This document shows positions 42,412 through 51,292 of a stretch of DNA of 64,000 nucleotides, piece after piece (the first letter of the stretch is position 1; each line of letters begins with the position of its first letter). The translations under genes were made by a program, and so were the position numbers. Location: contig NZ_CP160205.1 in assembly GCF_041080815.1 (NCBI RefSeq), positions 4,836,001-4,900,000 on the forward strand, given 5' to 3'. This DNA is from Mucilaginibacter yixingensis. Lineage in GTDB: Bacteria > Bacteroidota > Bacteroidia > Sphingobacteriales > Sphingobacteriaceae. The notes under the pieces are model-generated. The model made no database searches, was not told the origin of the DNA, and worked only from the letters and a program-made list of their open reading frames with translations.

Positions 42412-43345
42412 ATACAGAGCCCAGTATAGCGGGCAAAATTAGGTTGATGAACCATACCGCTGTAACAGAAGCGATGATGGCAATTTTTTGATCGGTTACG
42501 TAGCCAAACAGCGCGTCGGCAGTGTAGGCACGCACACCAAAGTCAAACAGATCAAGCGATGGCAGGGCTGATTGAATGAAGAACATTACAAAGATGAGCA
42601 GCAGTATTTCATACAAAGGCAGCTCTGGAATAAACATGTGGATAAGCAGATAATACTGCGATGAAAACACCGCAAAACGCGCCAGGCAAAACCCCATAAC
42701 ACGCATCAGCTCGGTAAATTTATACCGCCCCATGATATCAAAAAAGCGATGGTATTTGCGCAAGAACCTGATGCTGTTTAAAAACGATACCATCCATTTA
42801 ATATTAAAAAAGAAGAGTATCATTACAGACATTAACGCCAATGCCAGCACCAAAATACCAGCGTATACCCAGACGCCTACATGCAAATAATTAGCAACAA
42901 ACCATAAAATGGCTATAGAGCCCAGCACGTTAGTTACTACGTTTTGCCCGAACGAGCCCACTGCCATAGCAAACATACCATGCACGCGCTTGCGCTGTGG
43001 TAAAAACATCACCCGGCCGCCATACTCCCCAATACGATTGGGGGTGAAGATGGCCCAGGTCAGTCCGCAAAAGACGGCCTCAATACTGCCCCAAAAAGTG
43101 ATGTGACTAAGCCGCTGAGCCAGGTAGCGCCACTTAGCGGCCTCCAGCAACCAGTTGGCCAACATTAGCCCCAGCACGGCAGACATCACCAAAACTGCCC
43201 GGCCGCGACTAATTTGCGAAACCAGGTGCTGAAAATTATTAAGGTTGGCGTTGTTGTTTAATCTGCGATAAATAAATGTAAAAGCCAGCACAATGATGGC
43301 GGCCTTTAGAGTATATGAAACAACGCGTTTAACGGTAGGATTCAA
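42374..43345 (-). CDS. Lysylphosphatidylglycerol-synthase-like (flippase-like) membrane protein
   Basis: 323 aa, ~8 hydrophobic helices, UPF0104/LPG_synthase_TM family. Characteristic AIFTPNRIGEYGGRVMFLPQ and ALPSLDLFDFGVRAYTAD. Family members move or modify lipid-linked compounds. Coupled to the GT2 gene downstream, suggesting a glycolipid task. Divergent region upstream holds a dispersed repeat (43379-43485). Confidence 0.85.
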   Translation of the reverse strand: MNPTVKRVVSYTLKAAIIVLAFTFIYRRLNNNANLNNFQHLVSQISRGRAVLVMSAVLGLMLANWLLEAAKWRYLAQRLSHITFWGSIEAVFCGLTWAIFTPNRIGEYGGRVMFLPQRKRVHGMFAMAVGSFGQNVVTNVLGSIAILWFVANYLHVGVWVYAGILVLALALMSVMILFFFNIKWMVSFLNSIRFLRKYHRFFDIMGRYKFTELMRVMGFCLARFAVFSSQYYLLIHMFIPELPLYEILLLIFVMFFIQSALPSLDLFDFGVRAYTADALFGYVTDQKIAIIASVTAVWFINLILPAILGSVFVLKLRFFDNNV

Positions 43346-43378
43346 CAGCAGATAATTTGTGCAATGTTACGAAAAGTT

Positions 43379-43485
43379 AATGGTTCATAGTTTATAGATC
43401 ATAGTTGAGCCTTTTATAAACTAAAAAGCAAACCCGCAACAAGCCGAAGGTGCCATGAACCATCGTCTATGAACCGTGAACTTGA
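43379..43485. repeat. GTTCATAGATCATAG hairpin, copy 2
   Basis: ATGGTTCATAGTTTATAGAT (left) and CATGAACCATCGTCTATGAA (right) repeat the words of 6343-6451, with a different centre. Confidence 0.7.
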
Positions 43486-43487
43486 AA

Positions 43488-44342
43488 CTACTTTAACTTA
43501 CTTTTTAAAAAAGCAATGGTATACCCATAAGCCTCTTTAGTGGCTTTACTATCATAAATAGGGTTGCTGGGGTTGGCAAAACCATGGTCGGCATCAAAGG
43601 TGTGGACGGTTAGTTTTTTACCCGCGGCCTGCATATCTGTCTGAAATTTGGCTACCGTTTTAGGGTTAATCCATTGGTCTTTGTTGGCAAAGTTGCCTAA
43701 TACATCGGCATGGAGCGTTTTCAATTTTTTTACGTCCTGCTCCGGCATGCCATAATACATTACGCAGGCGTCGGCACGGTCGGCCGCAAGCAAGCTGGCT
43801 TGCAGGCTCCAACCACCACCAAAGCACCAGCCAATGGTAGCAATGCGGGCCTTAGCCCCGGTATAAGCAATGGCACCGTTAATAATTGCGCGGGCGCGGT
43901 CATCTTTTACGGCCTGCATCAGGGCACCGGCTTCCTCGCGGGTGGTGGCTACCTTACCATCATACAAATCCAGATCGAGCACGTTAACGTTGCCCAGATC
44001 TGTAAATAGTTTTTCTGACTCTTTCTTCACCCAATCGTTCAGTCCCCACCACTCGTGTATCACCAGCAAATAGTTGGCTTTAGGGTTTGATGACATAAAC
44101 AGATAGCCGTTAGCCGTTTTACCGTCGGGCGTTTTATAGGTAATAGCCTTACCTAAATGACTTTGAAAATGGTATTTCAGCGGCACCGGGTGCGACAGGA
44201 CAAATTTTTTATCAGCCGCCAGCATAGCAAACTGCCGGGTGGCCGATGTTTTGGCGCTGGGTTTGGCGCAGCAAGCCATTTTGCTTTGCCCAAACGCCAC
44301 CGAGGCGAAGGCCAGCAACACGAGGGTAAAAAGTTTTTTCAT
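43488..44342 (-). CDS. Exported dienelactone hydrolase family protein
   Basis: 284 aa. Signal peptide (~1-18, ending ASVAFG), then an alpha/beta hydrolase of the DLH class: LLVIHEWWGLNDWVKKE, nucleophile Cys in IGWCFGGGWSL (~170), Asp near NFANKDQWINPKTV, His in FDADHGFANPS. The Cys nucleophile and His are both present. Likely hydrolyses an ester or lactone in the periplasm; substrate unknown. Confidence 0.9.
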   Translation of the reverse strand: MKKLFTLVLLAFASVAFGQSKMACCAKPSAKTSATRQFAMLAADKKFVLSHPVPLKYHFQSHLGKAITYKTPDGKTANGYLFMSSNPKANYLLVIHEWWGLNDWVKKESEKLFTDLGNVNVLDLDLYDGKVATTREEAGALMQAVKDDRARAIINGAIAYTGAKARIATIGWCFGGGWSLQASLLAADRADACVMYYGMPEQDVKKLKTLHADVLGNFANKDQWINPKTVAKFQTDMQAAGKKLTVHTFDADHGFANPSNPIYDSKATKEAYGYTIAFLKSKLK

Positions 44343-44485
44343 TTTATGTGTTAGCAGGATGTGTAGGATGATTATACAAGCAAATGATTCTATTGTTTGA
44401 AGCGCCCCGGCAATTGAAACAACGATTTATATAACTCTGTAGCGTTCTAAATATTATGCACGTATTATGCATTAAACCGACAATT

Positions 44486-44869
44486 ATGAAAAGCCCAATA
44501 GCGTTGTTCGCCACCTGCCTTATGCTGCTGTTTACCCACTGCAATAAAGACGGAACCTCTGGCTCAAAAAGATATACGGGCACCTTTACCTTTGTGGGTT
44601 GCACTACTATAGCCATTGATATTGACGGCAAGCCCGGCACCGGCAATGGTGTGCAGTGGACAGACCGGGAGGGCAACAACCATGCTAATGCCGTATCGGT
44701 TAAAAACTTCTGTTATATCTCCGGCCTCCATTTACAATCGGGCGATAAGATCAGCTTTACCGAAACTTCTTCAGATGTTACCAATACGCCGTCGTGTGTA
44801 ACGGTACTGTGTGCCATGCAGGGGCCTAATAGCAACGTTTTTGTAAATGATGTGAAGAAGGAGAATTGA
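44486..44869 (+). CDS. Small lipoprotein, unknown
   Basis: 127 aa. Start ATG 44486 is preferred over 44456 because it gives a proper signal peptide and lipobox (LLFTHC, Cys ~18). Mature part: RYTGTFTFVGCTTIAIDIDG, QWTDREGNNHANAVSVKNFC, SGLHLQSGDKISFTE, CVTVLCAMQG; three further Cys suggest disulfides. No family recognised. Convergent with the SNF2 gene, a C-rich hairpin between. Confidence 0.65.
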   Translation: MKSPIALFATCLMLLFTHCNKDGTSGSKRYTGTFTFVGCTTIAIDIDGKPGTGNGVQWTDREGNNHANAVSVKNFCYISGLHLQSGDKISFTETSSDVTNTPSCVTVLCAMQGPNSNVFVNDVKKEN

Positions 44870-44926
44870 TTTGCACTTTAGGGAGACGCAAAGTATTGCT
44901 ATATTAAAGACCATGCTTAGCAAGTC

Positions 44927-44955
44927 CTCTCCTTCGGAGAGGATTTAGGAGAGGT
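44927..44955. repeat. C-rich hairpin repeat at the 3' end of the SNF2 gene
   Basis: TCCTCTCCTTCGGAGAGGAT followed by TTAGGAGAGG; adjoins the stop codon of the minus-strand helicase. Confidence 0.75.
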
Positions 44956-44956
44956 T

Positions 44957-47851
44957 TTACGCCAATATATCCCTGATATCCTCTGCTGTCAGCGTCTTAA
45001 TAAAGCTTTCTTCGGTGGTGATGAGGGCGCGGGCTACGCTGAGTTTGCGTTGTTGCAGGGCCAGGATCTTTTCTTCTACCGAGTCTTTGGTGATGAACTT
45101 GTAGATAAATACGTTTTTAGTTTGACCGATGCGGTGCGTGCGGTCTATGGCCTGTTGCTCTACGGCCGGGTTCCACCATGGATCGAGAATGAAAACATAG
45201 TCGGCCTCGGTAAGGTTAAGCCCGACACCACCGGCTTTGATAGAGATGAGGAACACTTTGGTTTTTTCATCCTCCTGGAAACGTTTTACTATCTCCCCCC
45301 GGTTTTGGGTAGAGCCGTCCAGGTAAGTATAAGTGATCTTGTTATCCTCAAAATGCTGGCGATAGATTTGCAATTGCTTTACAAACTGCGAGAAGATCAA
45401 CACTTTGTGCCCGCCATCCAGCACGTTAGTCAGCGTGTGGGTTACGTTCTCAAACTTGCCGCTATCGCCCTCGTAGGCATCGTCAATCATACTCGGGTGA
45501 TTGGCAATCTGGCGCAGCTTGATCAAACCTTGCAGCACCTGCATTTGGGTTTGAGCAAAGGTGCCATCCTCCAGACTCTTTAACAATTCGTTCCGATATT
45601 CAGACTTTACCTGCTCATAAACGCTCGACTGCTCGTCGCTCATCTGGCAGTAGAACAAGTGCTCGGTTTTTGGCGGCAACTCGGTAGCTACCTGCTCTTT
45701 GGTGCGGCGCAGCACAAACGGTTTGATGATGGCCTGTAGCTTGCGGGCTTTCTCCTCGTCCTTCTTCTTTTCAATAGGCGTCACAAACTCATTGATAAAG
45801 AACTGCTGACTGCCCAGCAAGCCGGGATTGATGAACGACATTTGCGTCCACAAATCGTTCACCGAGTTTTCTACCGGGGTACCGCTCAGTATCAGCTTAT
45901 GTTTTGATTTGAGTTGCTTTACCGATTGATATGATTTTGACGACGGATTTTTAATATTCTGACTTTCGTCCAGAATCACATAGTCAAAAAAGAATGCTTT
46001 GAATAACTCGATATCTATCCTGCTGATGCCATAGGTGGTAATTACCACATCATAATTGGCAAACACCTCCGGATTTTTATAGCGGAAGGCACCGGTGTGC
46101 ACCATCATCTTAATATCGGGCGTAAACTTTCTGGCCTCGTTTATCCAGTTGTAAATCAACGAGGTAGGCATAATCAAAAGCGATGTGCTTTTGCCGCCCG
46201 CGGCCTCGTTATCTTCTTTATTTTTTTGCAGCAGGGCCAGTGTCTGGATGGTTTTACCCAAACCCATATCATCAGCCAGGCAGCCGCCAAAATGGTATTG
46301 CTTTAAAAAGTGGAACCAGTTGTAACCGGCCTGCTGGTAATGCCGCAGACTACCCTTAAAGTTAACCGGCATCGGCACATCGGCCATTTCCTCAAACTCC
46401 GTGAGCTTTTGCAGCTTGCGGTTCATGGTAATGCTGGCCAGATCGCCTTCGGCCAGGTCTGTAACCAAACCAATGTGGTGCTTCTTCAGCTTCAGTCCCT
46501 CGTGGTTTTCAGAGAAGTGCAGCAGGTTGCCATATTGCGAGAACCATTTATCAGGTATCACCGCAATCTCGCCCGATGGTAGCACAAACTCTTTCTTACG
46601 GTTAAGAATGTGGTTGCGCAGCTCCAGGAACGGTATTTTGTATGGGCCGAAGTGTACTACGGCATAAATATCAAACCAATCGTTATGCTCGGTTACTTCC
46701 AGATCAATCTTGCTGCTGCCGAACAGATATTTTTTTTGTCCGTCGGGCTGATCTATCTCAAAACCGGCAGCAATCAACTCATCATGATGCTGATTGAGCC
46801 ATTCAAAAACGCTGAACGATTGATCTGCCTCGGCATCACTACCCACCACCTCCAGGTTCTGAAACAACGATGAAGTGATGTGCAACCCCATGCCCTCCAG
46901 CATTTGCAGCTTACCTTTTTCCCACGTTACCGAGCGTTTGATGCGATGGAAAACATAATCATCCCCATTTTTATCAATCCGTACCGATACATGCCGGCCA
47001 TCCCCGTAAGGGAAAGTATAGCCCGCGTATCTGAAACAAAGCTGAATTTGCGAGGTACCGCCCGGTACGTAAATAGGTTTCAATACCGGCGATGCATCAT
47101 ACTTCTCGGTATTGATGGTAAAACCTTCGGCATAAACCGAATGCTTCTCTATCAGCGGGGCCACAAATTTTTCAAAGTACGATTGCTCTGAAGCCCGCGG
47201 GATAGCGATGTAACGCTTATTTAAAAAAGGCACCAGCTTTTTGCCTTCAATCTCTTTTTCAAAATAATACAGGGTATCATCCAGCATCATCCAGGCCGGG
47301 TGATTACAAATGATCTCGGCATTTTTGAACATGAATTCAATGCGGTGTCCCTGGTATTTGATGGTTGGGAAGTAACGGATCTCCTCCTCGTCCCTGCGGA
47401 AGTGGAATAGCACCGTGGCTACCTCTGTTGCCAAAAACAGTTGCTTACCAGCCGGATAGCCCTCTTTACTCATCTGGTAAATTTGCTTACCGGGCAGCAG
47501 GGCCAGCGCTTCGGCCATCTTTTTCTCCATTTTGGGGCGAATGGCATCGAACAGTTGCTCGTTAAAGATCTTGCTAAAAAACTCGAACGGACGAACGGGC
47601 TTTTTGTAGTATTTTTTGATGATGTTACCCTGCTCCAGGTCTTCCAGAATTTTGATCAGCTTTAAATCAACCTCGTCCAAACAGCTGGAAAACTCTTTGG
47701 CCGTGTTGCTGAATAAACGCTGATGGGTAAGGGAAAACTCGCCGTTGGGATTGAGCTGAACGATGTGTGGCTCGATGACGTACGACAGGTATTCATGCCT
47801 GGCAACGGCATAAATAATTTGGCATGGCTTGCTGCTGTCGACGCGTAACAT
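44957..47851 (-). CDS. SNF2-family DEAD/DEAH helicase
   Basis: 964 aa. A ~480-residue N-terminal region of the bacterial SNF2 type precedes the ATPase core: Walker A in LADDMGLGKTIQTLALL, box II DESQ in VILDESQNIKNP, LSGTPVENSVNDLWTQM, HIT-like FVLRRTKEQVA, helicase C-terminal VLIFSQFVKQLQIY, and RxxR-type QAIDRTHRIGQTKNVF. Likely remodels protein-DNA or transcription complexes. Complete and monocistronic. Confidence 0.93.
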   Translation of the reverse strand: MLRVDSSKPCQIIYAVARHEYLSYVIEPHIVQLNPNGEFSLTHQRLFSNTAKEFSSCLDEVDLKLIKILEDLEQGNIIKKYYKKPVRPFEFFSKIFNEQLFDAIRPKMEKKMAEALALLPGKQIYQMSKEGYPAGKQLFLATEVATVLFHFRRDEEEIRYFPTIKYQGHRIEFMFKNAEIICNHPAWMMLDDTLYYFEKEIEGKKLVPFLNKRYIAIPRASEQSYFEKFVAPLIEKHSVYAEGFTINTEKYDASPVLKPIYVPGGTSQIQLCFRYAGYTFPYGDGRHVSVRIDKNGDDYVFHRIKRSVTWEKGKLQMLEGMGLHITSSLFQNLEVVGSDAEADQSFSVFEWLNQHHDELIAAGFEIDQPDGQKKYLFGSSKIDLEVTEHNDWFDIYAVVHFGPYKIPFLELRNHILNRKKEFVLPSGEIAVIPDKWFSQYGNLLHFSENHEGLKLKKHHIGLVTDLAEGDLASITMNRKLQKLTEFEEMADVPMPVNFKGSLRHYQQAGYNWFHFLKQYHFGGCLADDMGLGKTIQTLALLQKNKEDNEAAGGKSTSLLIMPTSLIYNWINEARKFTPDIKMMVHTGAFRYKNPEVFANYDVVITTYGISRIDIELFKAFFFDYVILDESQNIKNPSSKSYQSVKQLKSKHKLILSGTPVENSVNDLWTQMSFINPGLLGSQQFFINEFVTPIEKKKDEEKARKLQAIIKPFVLRRTKEQVATELPPKTEHLFYCQMSDEQSSVYEQVKSEYRNELLKSLEDGTFAQTQMQVLQGLIKLRQIANHPSMIDDAYEGDSGKFENVTHTLTNVLDGGHKVLIFSQFVKQLQIYRQHFEDNKITYTYLDGSTQNRGEIVKRFQEDEKTKVFLISIKAGGVGLNLTEADYVFILDPWWNPAVEQQAIDRTHRIGQTKNVFIYKFITKDSVEEKILALQQRKLSVARALITTEESFIKTLTAEDIRDILA

Positions 47852-48000
47852 TTGCTTCTGGTAAAAAATTAAGAGAAGCTACATCAACAAAAAATTCAAA
47901 CGTAAACAGAATTTTTATTAATCAAAAGCTTTTTGGGTTAAAAAATTGTTAACAAGCGCTTTGTAAACTTCAAAAACAAAGAAAAACGCAATATTAGTTA

Positions 48001-48008
48001 TACCTTTG
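48001..48008 (+). promoter_or_regulatory. Bacteroidota -7 box before 48029
   Basis: TACCTTTG, 20 nt before ATG 48029. Confidence 0.6.
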
Positions 48009-48028
48009 TAAGCCCAAAATGGCTGAGT

Positions 48029-49381
48029 ATGAGCAGAAGATTAACGCGCAATCCTTTCCTGATTTTTTCGCCGTTTCTGTTTATTTACAGTTGGTTTATC
48101 ATAGCCCATAAATGGCCAAAGCTTTATGGCGATGAGATCCGTTACGTAGATTTTGCACATAACCTCATTCACGGGTTCTACTCTCCCGCCGCCCCACACA
48201 TTAACTTGTGGAACGGCCCGGGTTTTCCGCTGGTTATCTGGCCTTTCATCGCATTGCACGTACCAGTGCTGTACATTACGCTGCTCAATGCCCTCTACCA
48301 ATATTTTGCCGTAGTGATGCTATACAAATCGGTAAGGCTGGTGGCTAGCCATACCATTGCGTTGGTGGCCGCCTTGTTGCTAGCTATTTATCCCAATGCA
48401 TTTTCGGTACTGCCCATTTTGTATACTGAGGCGCTCACTGTTTTCCTGATATCGGCTTTTGTGTATAGCATCACGCTGTTTTATGCTAAGCGTAAAAACA
48501 AACACCTCATTATAGCCGGTTTGCTACTTGGCTTTTTAACGCTGGTAAAAATCATCTTTGGTTATGTGCTGATTTTGGGCTTAGTAATTTCGGCAGTCAC
48601 TGCATTATTCAAGCGCAACAAAACCAACGCGCTAAAATCAAGCTACATCTTTCTGCTGGCGTTGGGCGTTACCCTGCCCTACCTGGCCTATACTTACCGC
48701 CTCACCGGCAAGCCATTTTACTGGGGCAACTCTGGCGGCATGAGCCTTTACTGGATGAGCACCCCTTACGAGCATGAATACGGCGACTGGAAAGTACCGC
48801 AACTGAACAATCATCAATACCCCATCCTGTTCAAGTCGGCAGAAACGGTGGCGATACTGAAGAAAAACCATGCTAAAGAAATTCAGTTTATCCTGAAGCA
48901 TAACGAGCTGGAGCAGGATGCCCTCTTTAAACAATATGCTATCAGGAATATTCGCCAGCATCCGTTTAAGTTTATTAAAAACTACTATTACAACGCTTCG
49001 CGGATGCTGTTTAATTTCCCTTACAGCTATTCGTACCAGGATGGGGCTATTGTTACCAACATTATCAGCGGCTCGTTAATCCTGTTTTCGGCTATACTGG
49101 GGTTGATTGCTACCTGGGTCAATCGTCGCAGCCTCATTTTCCCGGTTAAATTACTGCTGCTTATCAGTGGTGTTTACTTAGGACTGAGTGGTGCACTGAG
49201 CGCCTACCCGCGTCAATTTGATGTGATGATGCCGGTGCTGCTGTTCTGGCTGGGTTTCCTGGCAGCACGCATACCAACGCCAACGTTCAGGTTTGTAGAT
49301 GAGAATGCTAATATTGATGATATCAGTCTGCAGGATCTCAGTGGGACTGGGATTGATATTGAGAAGACGGTGAAGGACTGA
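48029..49381 (+). CDS. Polytopic membrane protein, glycosyltransferase 39-like
   Basis: 450 aa with ~10 TM helices. The early loop LYGDEIRYVDFAHNLIHGFY with its Asp-Glu resembles the first catalytic loop of GT39/GT83-type transferases, and LWNGPGFPLVIWPFIAL follows. A later periplasmic region (~230-330) is hydrophilic; the C-terminal 45 residues are acidic and cytoplasmic. Likely a lipid-linked sugar transferase, substrate unknown. It has its own promoter. Confidence 0.75.
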   Translation: MSRRLTRNPFLIFSPFLFIYSWFIIAHKWPKLYGDEIRYVDFAHNLIHGFYSPAAPHINLWNGPGFPLVIWPFIALHVPVLYITLLNALYQYFAVVMLYKSVRLVASHTIALVAALLLAIYPNAFSVLPILYTEALTVFLISAFVYSITLFYAKRKNKHLIIAGLLLGFLTLVKIIFGYVLILGLVISAVTALFKRNKTNALKSSYIFLLALGVTLPYLAYTYRLTGKPFYWGNSGGMSLYWMSTPYEHEYGDWKVPQLNNHQYPILFKSAETVAILKKNHAKEIQFILKHNELEQDALFKQYAIRNIRQHPFKFIKNYYYNASRMLFNFPYSYSYQDGAIVTNIISGSLILFSAILGLIATWVNRRSLIFPVKLLLLISGVYLGLSGALSAYPRQFDVMMPVLLFWLGFLAARIPTPTFRFVDENANIDDISLQDLSGTGIDIEKTVKD

Positions 49382-49390
49382 AAAATATAA

Positions 49391-49481
49391 GGGTGTCATG
49401 TTGAGCCTGTCGAAACACGTGCGCTGGGCATGACGGCGACTGGCCTTCACGCGCCCTTCGACAGCGCTCAGGATGACACCC
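49391..49481. repeat. GTCATGTTGAGCCTGTCGAA palindromic repeat
   Basis: Left arm GGGTGTCATGTTGAGCCTGT and right arm TTCGACAGCGCTCAGGATGA then CACCC; same family as 9371-9465. It fills the gap before trmD's 3' end. Confidence 0.75.
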
Positions 49482-49502
49482 GGCGCTCATTTTATAGTTC
49501 AT

Positions 49503-50180
49503 CTACTCCCCCAACAAATCAGGTCTGCGCTCGCGGGTACGTTCCAGTGCCTGATCAAAACGCCATTTCTCTATCTCACGTGTATTACCGCTTAAAAGAA
49601 TATCGGGTACTTTATGGCCGCGCCACTCTGCCGGACGGGTATATACCGGCGCATCCAGCATATCATCTTGGAAAGAATCAGACAAAGCCGAAGTTTCATC
49701 AGACAATACACCGGGAATCAACCGCACCACTGCATCTACTAAAATGGCCGCAGGCAGTTCGCCGCCAGAGAGAACATAATCGCCAATAGAGATCTCACGG
49801 GTAACATACAGATCGCGCACGCGCTGATCAATGCCTTTATAATGCCCGCATATCAGGATGAAGTTTTGCTTGATAGATAGCTGGTTGGCGATACCCTGAT
49901 TAAGCGTCTCGCCATCTGGCGTGAGAAAAATGACGTCGTCATACTCGCGCTCGCTTTTCAGTTTTTCTATGCACAAGGCGAAAGGCTCAACGCTCATTAC
50001 CATACCGCTGCCGCCGCCGTAGGGGTAATCGTCTACACTTTTATGTTTATTGTTGGCATAATCGCGCAGGTTGTGCACCACAATTTCGGCCAGACCTTTT
50101 TTCTGCGCACGCTGCAAAATAGAATGAGCAAACGGACTTTCCAGCAAACCCGGTAGCACAGTAATGATATCAAAACGCAT
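49503..50180 (-). CDS. trmD: tRNA (guanine-N1)-methyltransferase
   Basis: 225 aa SPOUT methyltransferase that makes m1G37 next to the anticodon, preventing +1 frameshifting. Family motifs: FDIITVLPGLLESPFAHSIL, VDDYPYGGGSGMVMS, LICGHYKGIDQRV, SGGELPAAILVDAVVRLIPG (knot), YTRPAEWRGHKVPDILLSGN. It normally follows rpsP-rimM; here it has its own -7 box 4 nt upstream and is separated from rimM by ~1.1 kb of inserted DNA. Confidence 0.96.
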   Translation of the reverse strand: MRFDIITVLPGLLESPFAHSILQRAQKKGLAEIVVHNLRDYANNKHKSVDDYPYGGGSGMVMSVEPFALCIEKLKSEREYDDVIFLTPDGETLNQGIANQLSIKQNFILICGHYKGIDQRVRDLYVTREISIGDYVLSGGELPAAILVDAVVRLIPGVLSDETSALSDSFQDDMLDAPVYTRPAEWRGHKVPDILLSGNTREIEKWRFDQALERTRERRPDLLGE

Positions 50181-50184
50181 GGGG

Positions 50185-50192
50185 CAAAGATA
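50185..50192 (-). promoter_or_regulatory. Bacteroidota -7 box before trmD
   Basis: Minus-strand TATCTTTG, 4 nt before the trmD ATG; candidate leaderless transcript. Confidence 0.6.
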
Positions 50193-50257
50193 GGAGAAAG
50201 CTGAAAGCTGAAAGGTAAAAGGTTAAAGCTTTTTGCCTTCGGCTTTCAGCTTTGCGC
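50191..50257. repeat. GAAAGCTGAAAGCTGAAAGG hairpin repeat
   Basis: AAGCTGAAAGC on the left pairs with GCTTTCAGCTT on the right (50240-50251); related word at 16273-16305. Confidence 0.6.
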
Positions 50258-50352
50258 TTAATCGCCCTCCTCCAACTCAAATATCGCTTCCACCGGCTTG
50301 CCAAAAACGCGGGCCATCTTGAGCATCGGAAACATCTTTGGAGATCTGTTCA
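50258..50352 (-). pseudogene. Truncated XRE-type HTH regulator remnant
   Basis: Translating the minus strand into TAA (50258-50260) gives a tail ending KMARVFGKPVEAIFELEEGD, the typical C-terminus of ~65-aa XRE regulators. Upstream the frame soon reaches a stop (TGA ~14 codons before FPMLK) and no HTH is present. The 5' part is lost where AT-rich sequence begins (~50340). Interpretation: a regulator truncated by insertion or deletion beside the DUF3800 gene. Confidence 0.55.
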
Positions 50353-50412
50353 GAAGAAATTTACTTGTTCAACATAACACTATTTTTTATTTTTAAGTTC
50401 TTTTATTACCTA

Positions 50413-51159
50413 ATGAAATTTGTACTATTTATAGACGAAAGCGGCCATTTTGACTTAAATGTAAATAGTCACAATGATAACTTTCTAGCGATCTGTGGAG
50501 TCCTGACATCTGTAACAGCCTACAGAAAAATAGACAATGACCTTAAAGATCTCAAAAGAGAATTTTGTGATACAACCGATATCGTTCTACATTCACGAGA
50601 TATCCGAAATCAAACCAAAGACTTTATTTTTCTAAAAGACAGCTTCATAAACAAGAAGTTCCTAACCGCCTTAAGCAACATAATTGAAAATGGTCAATAT
50701 CGAATAATTTGCCCGGTAATTGACAAGGGAGAAGTTATTAATAGACCGCAAGAGGAATGGGGTAATATTTACCACTTAGCAGTTACATTTCTCTTAGAAA
50801 GAGTGCTTTATATTTTACAGCAATTTGGCAAGATTGATAAGCAACTAACAATCGTTATAGAAAGTAGAAATCCAAAAGAAGATAAAAAACTACGAAAACA
50901 CATTGAGGGCACTATCAACTATGGAACCACATATATAAAATCAAAAGACTTTCTAGCTCTTAATATTAAAGTGTTTTTTAATAAAAAGAAAGACAACATT
51001 AATGGACTTCAATTGGCTGACTTATTTGCCTATCCAATATTGCGGCATGTAATTTATCCCAATCAGAAAAACTTCGCCTATGATTTAATTCTCGAAAAAA
51101 TCCATAAAAGACATGGTATTGTTGAGGGTGCTGGAGTTAAGGTATTCCCTAGAAAATAA
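50413..51159 (+). CDS. DUF3800 domain protein (AT-rich, probably acquired)
   Basis: 248 aa from ATG 50413, chosen because FVLFIDESGHFD, the DUF3800 start, follows at once; the 25 earlier in-frame codons from 50338 are low-complexity. Motifs: DESGH (~7-11), HSRDIRNQTKDF, VIESRNPKEDK, and GLQLADLFAYPILRH. The Asp/Glu set is compatible with the RNase-H-like nuclease fold proposed for the family; activity unproven. Base composition is clearly more AT-rich than neighbours. It lies antisense inside the rpsP-rimM-trmD cluster beside a broken XRE gene, which suggests horizontal gain. Confidence 0.8.
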   Translation: MKFVLFIDESGHFDLNVNSHNDNFLAICGVLTSVTAYRKIDNDLKDLKREFCDTTDIVLHSRDIRNQTKDFIFLKDSFINKKFLTALSNIIENGQYRIICPVIDKGEVINRPQEEWGNIYHLAVTFLLERVLYILQQFGKIDKQLTIVIESRNPKEDKKLRKHIEGTINYGTTYIKSKDFLALNIKVFFNKKKDNINGLQLADLFAYPILRHVIYPNQKNFAYDLILEKIHKRHGIVEGAGVKVFPRK

Positions 51160-51292
51160 AGGGGCTTAAAGCCCCAGTCGGATGCAAATAATGCCCTCCA
51201 ATAATAAGTTTATCTTTCAAAACCCATGTAAATATACATAGATTAAAGACAAAATGTTTGCGTTTTTGCAAACATTTTAATACTTATGAACA

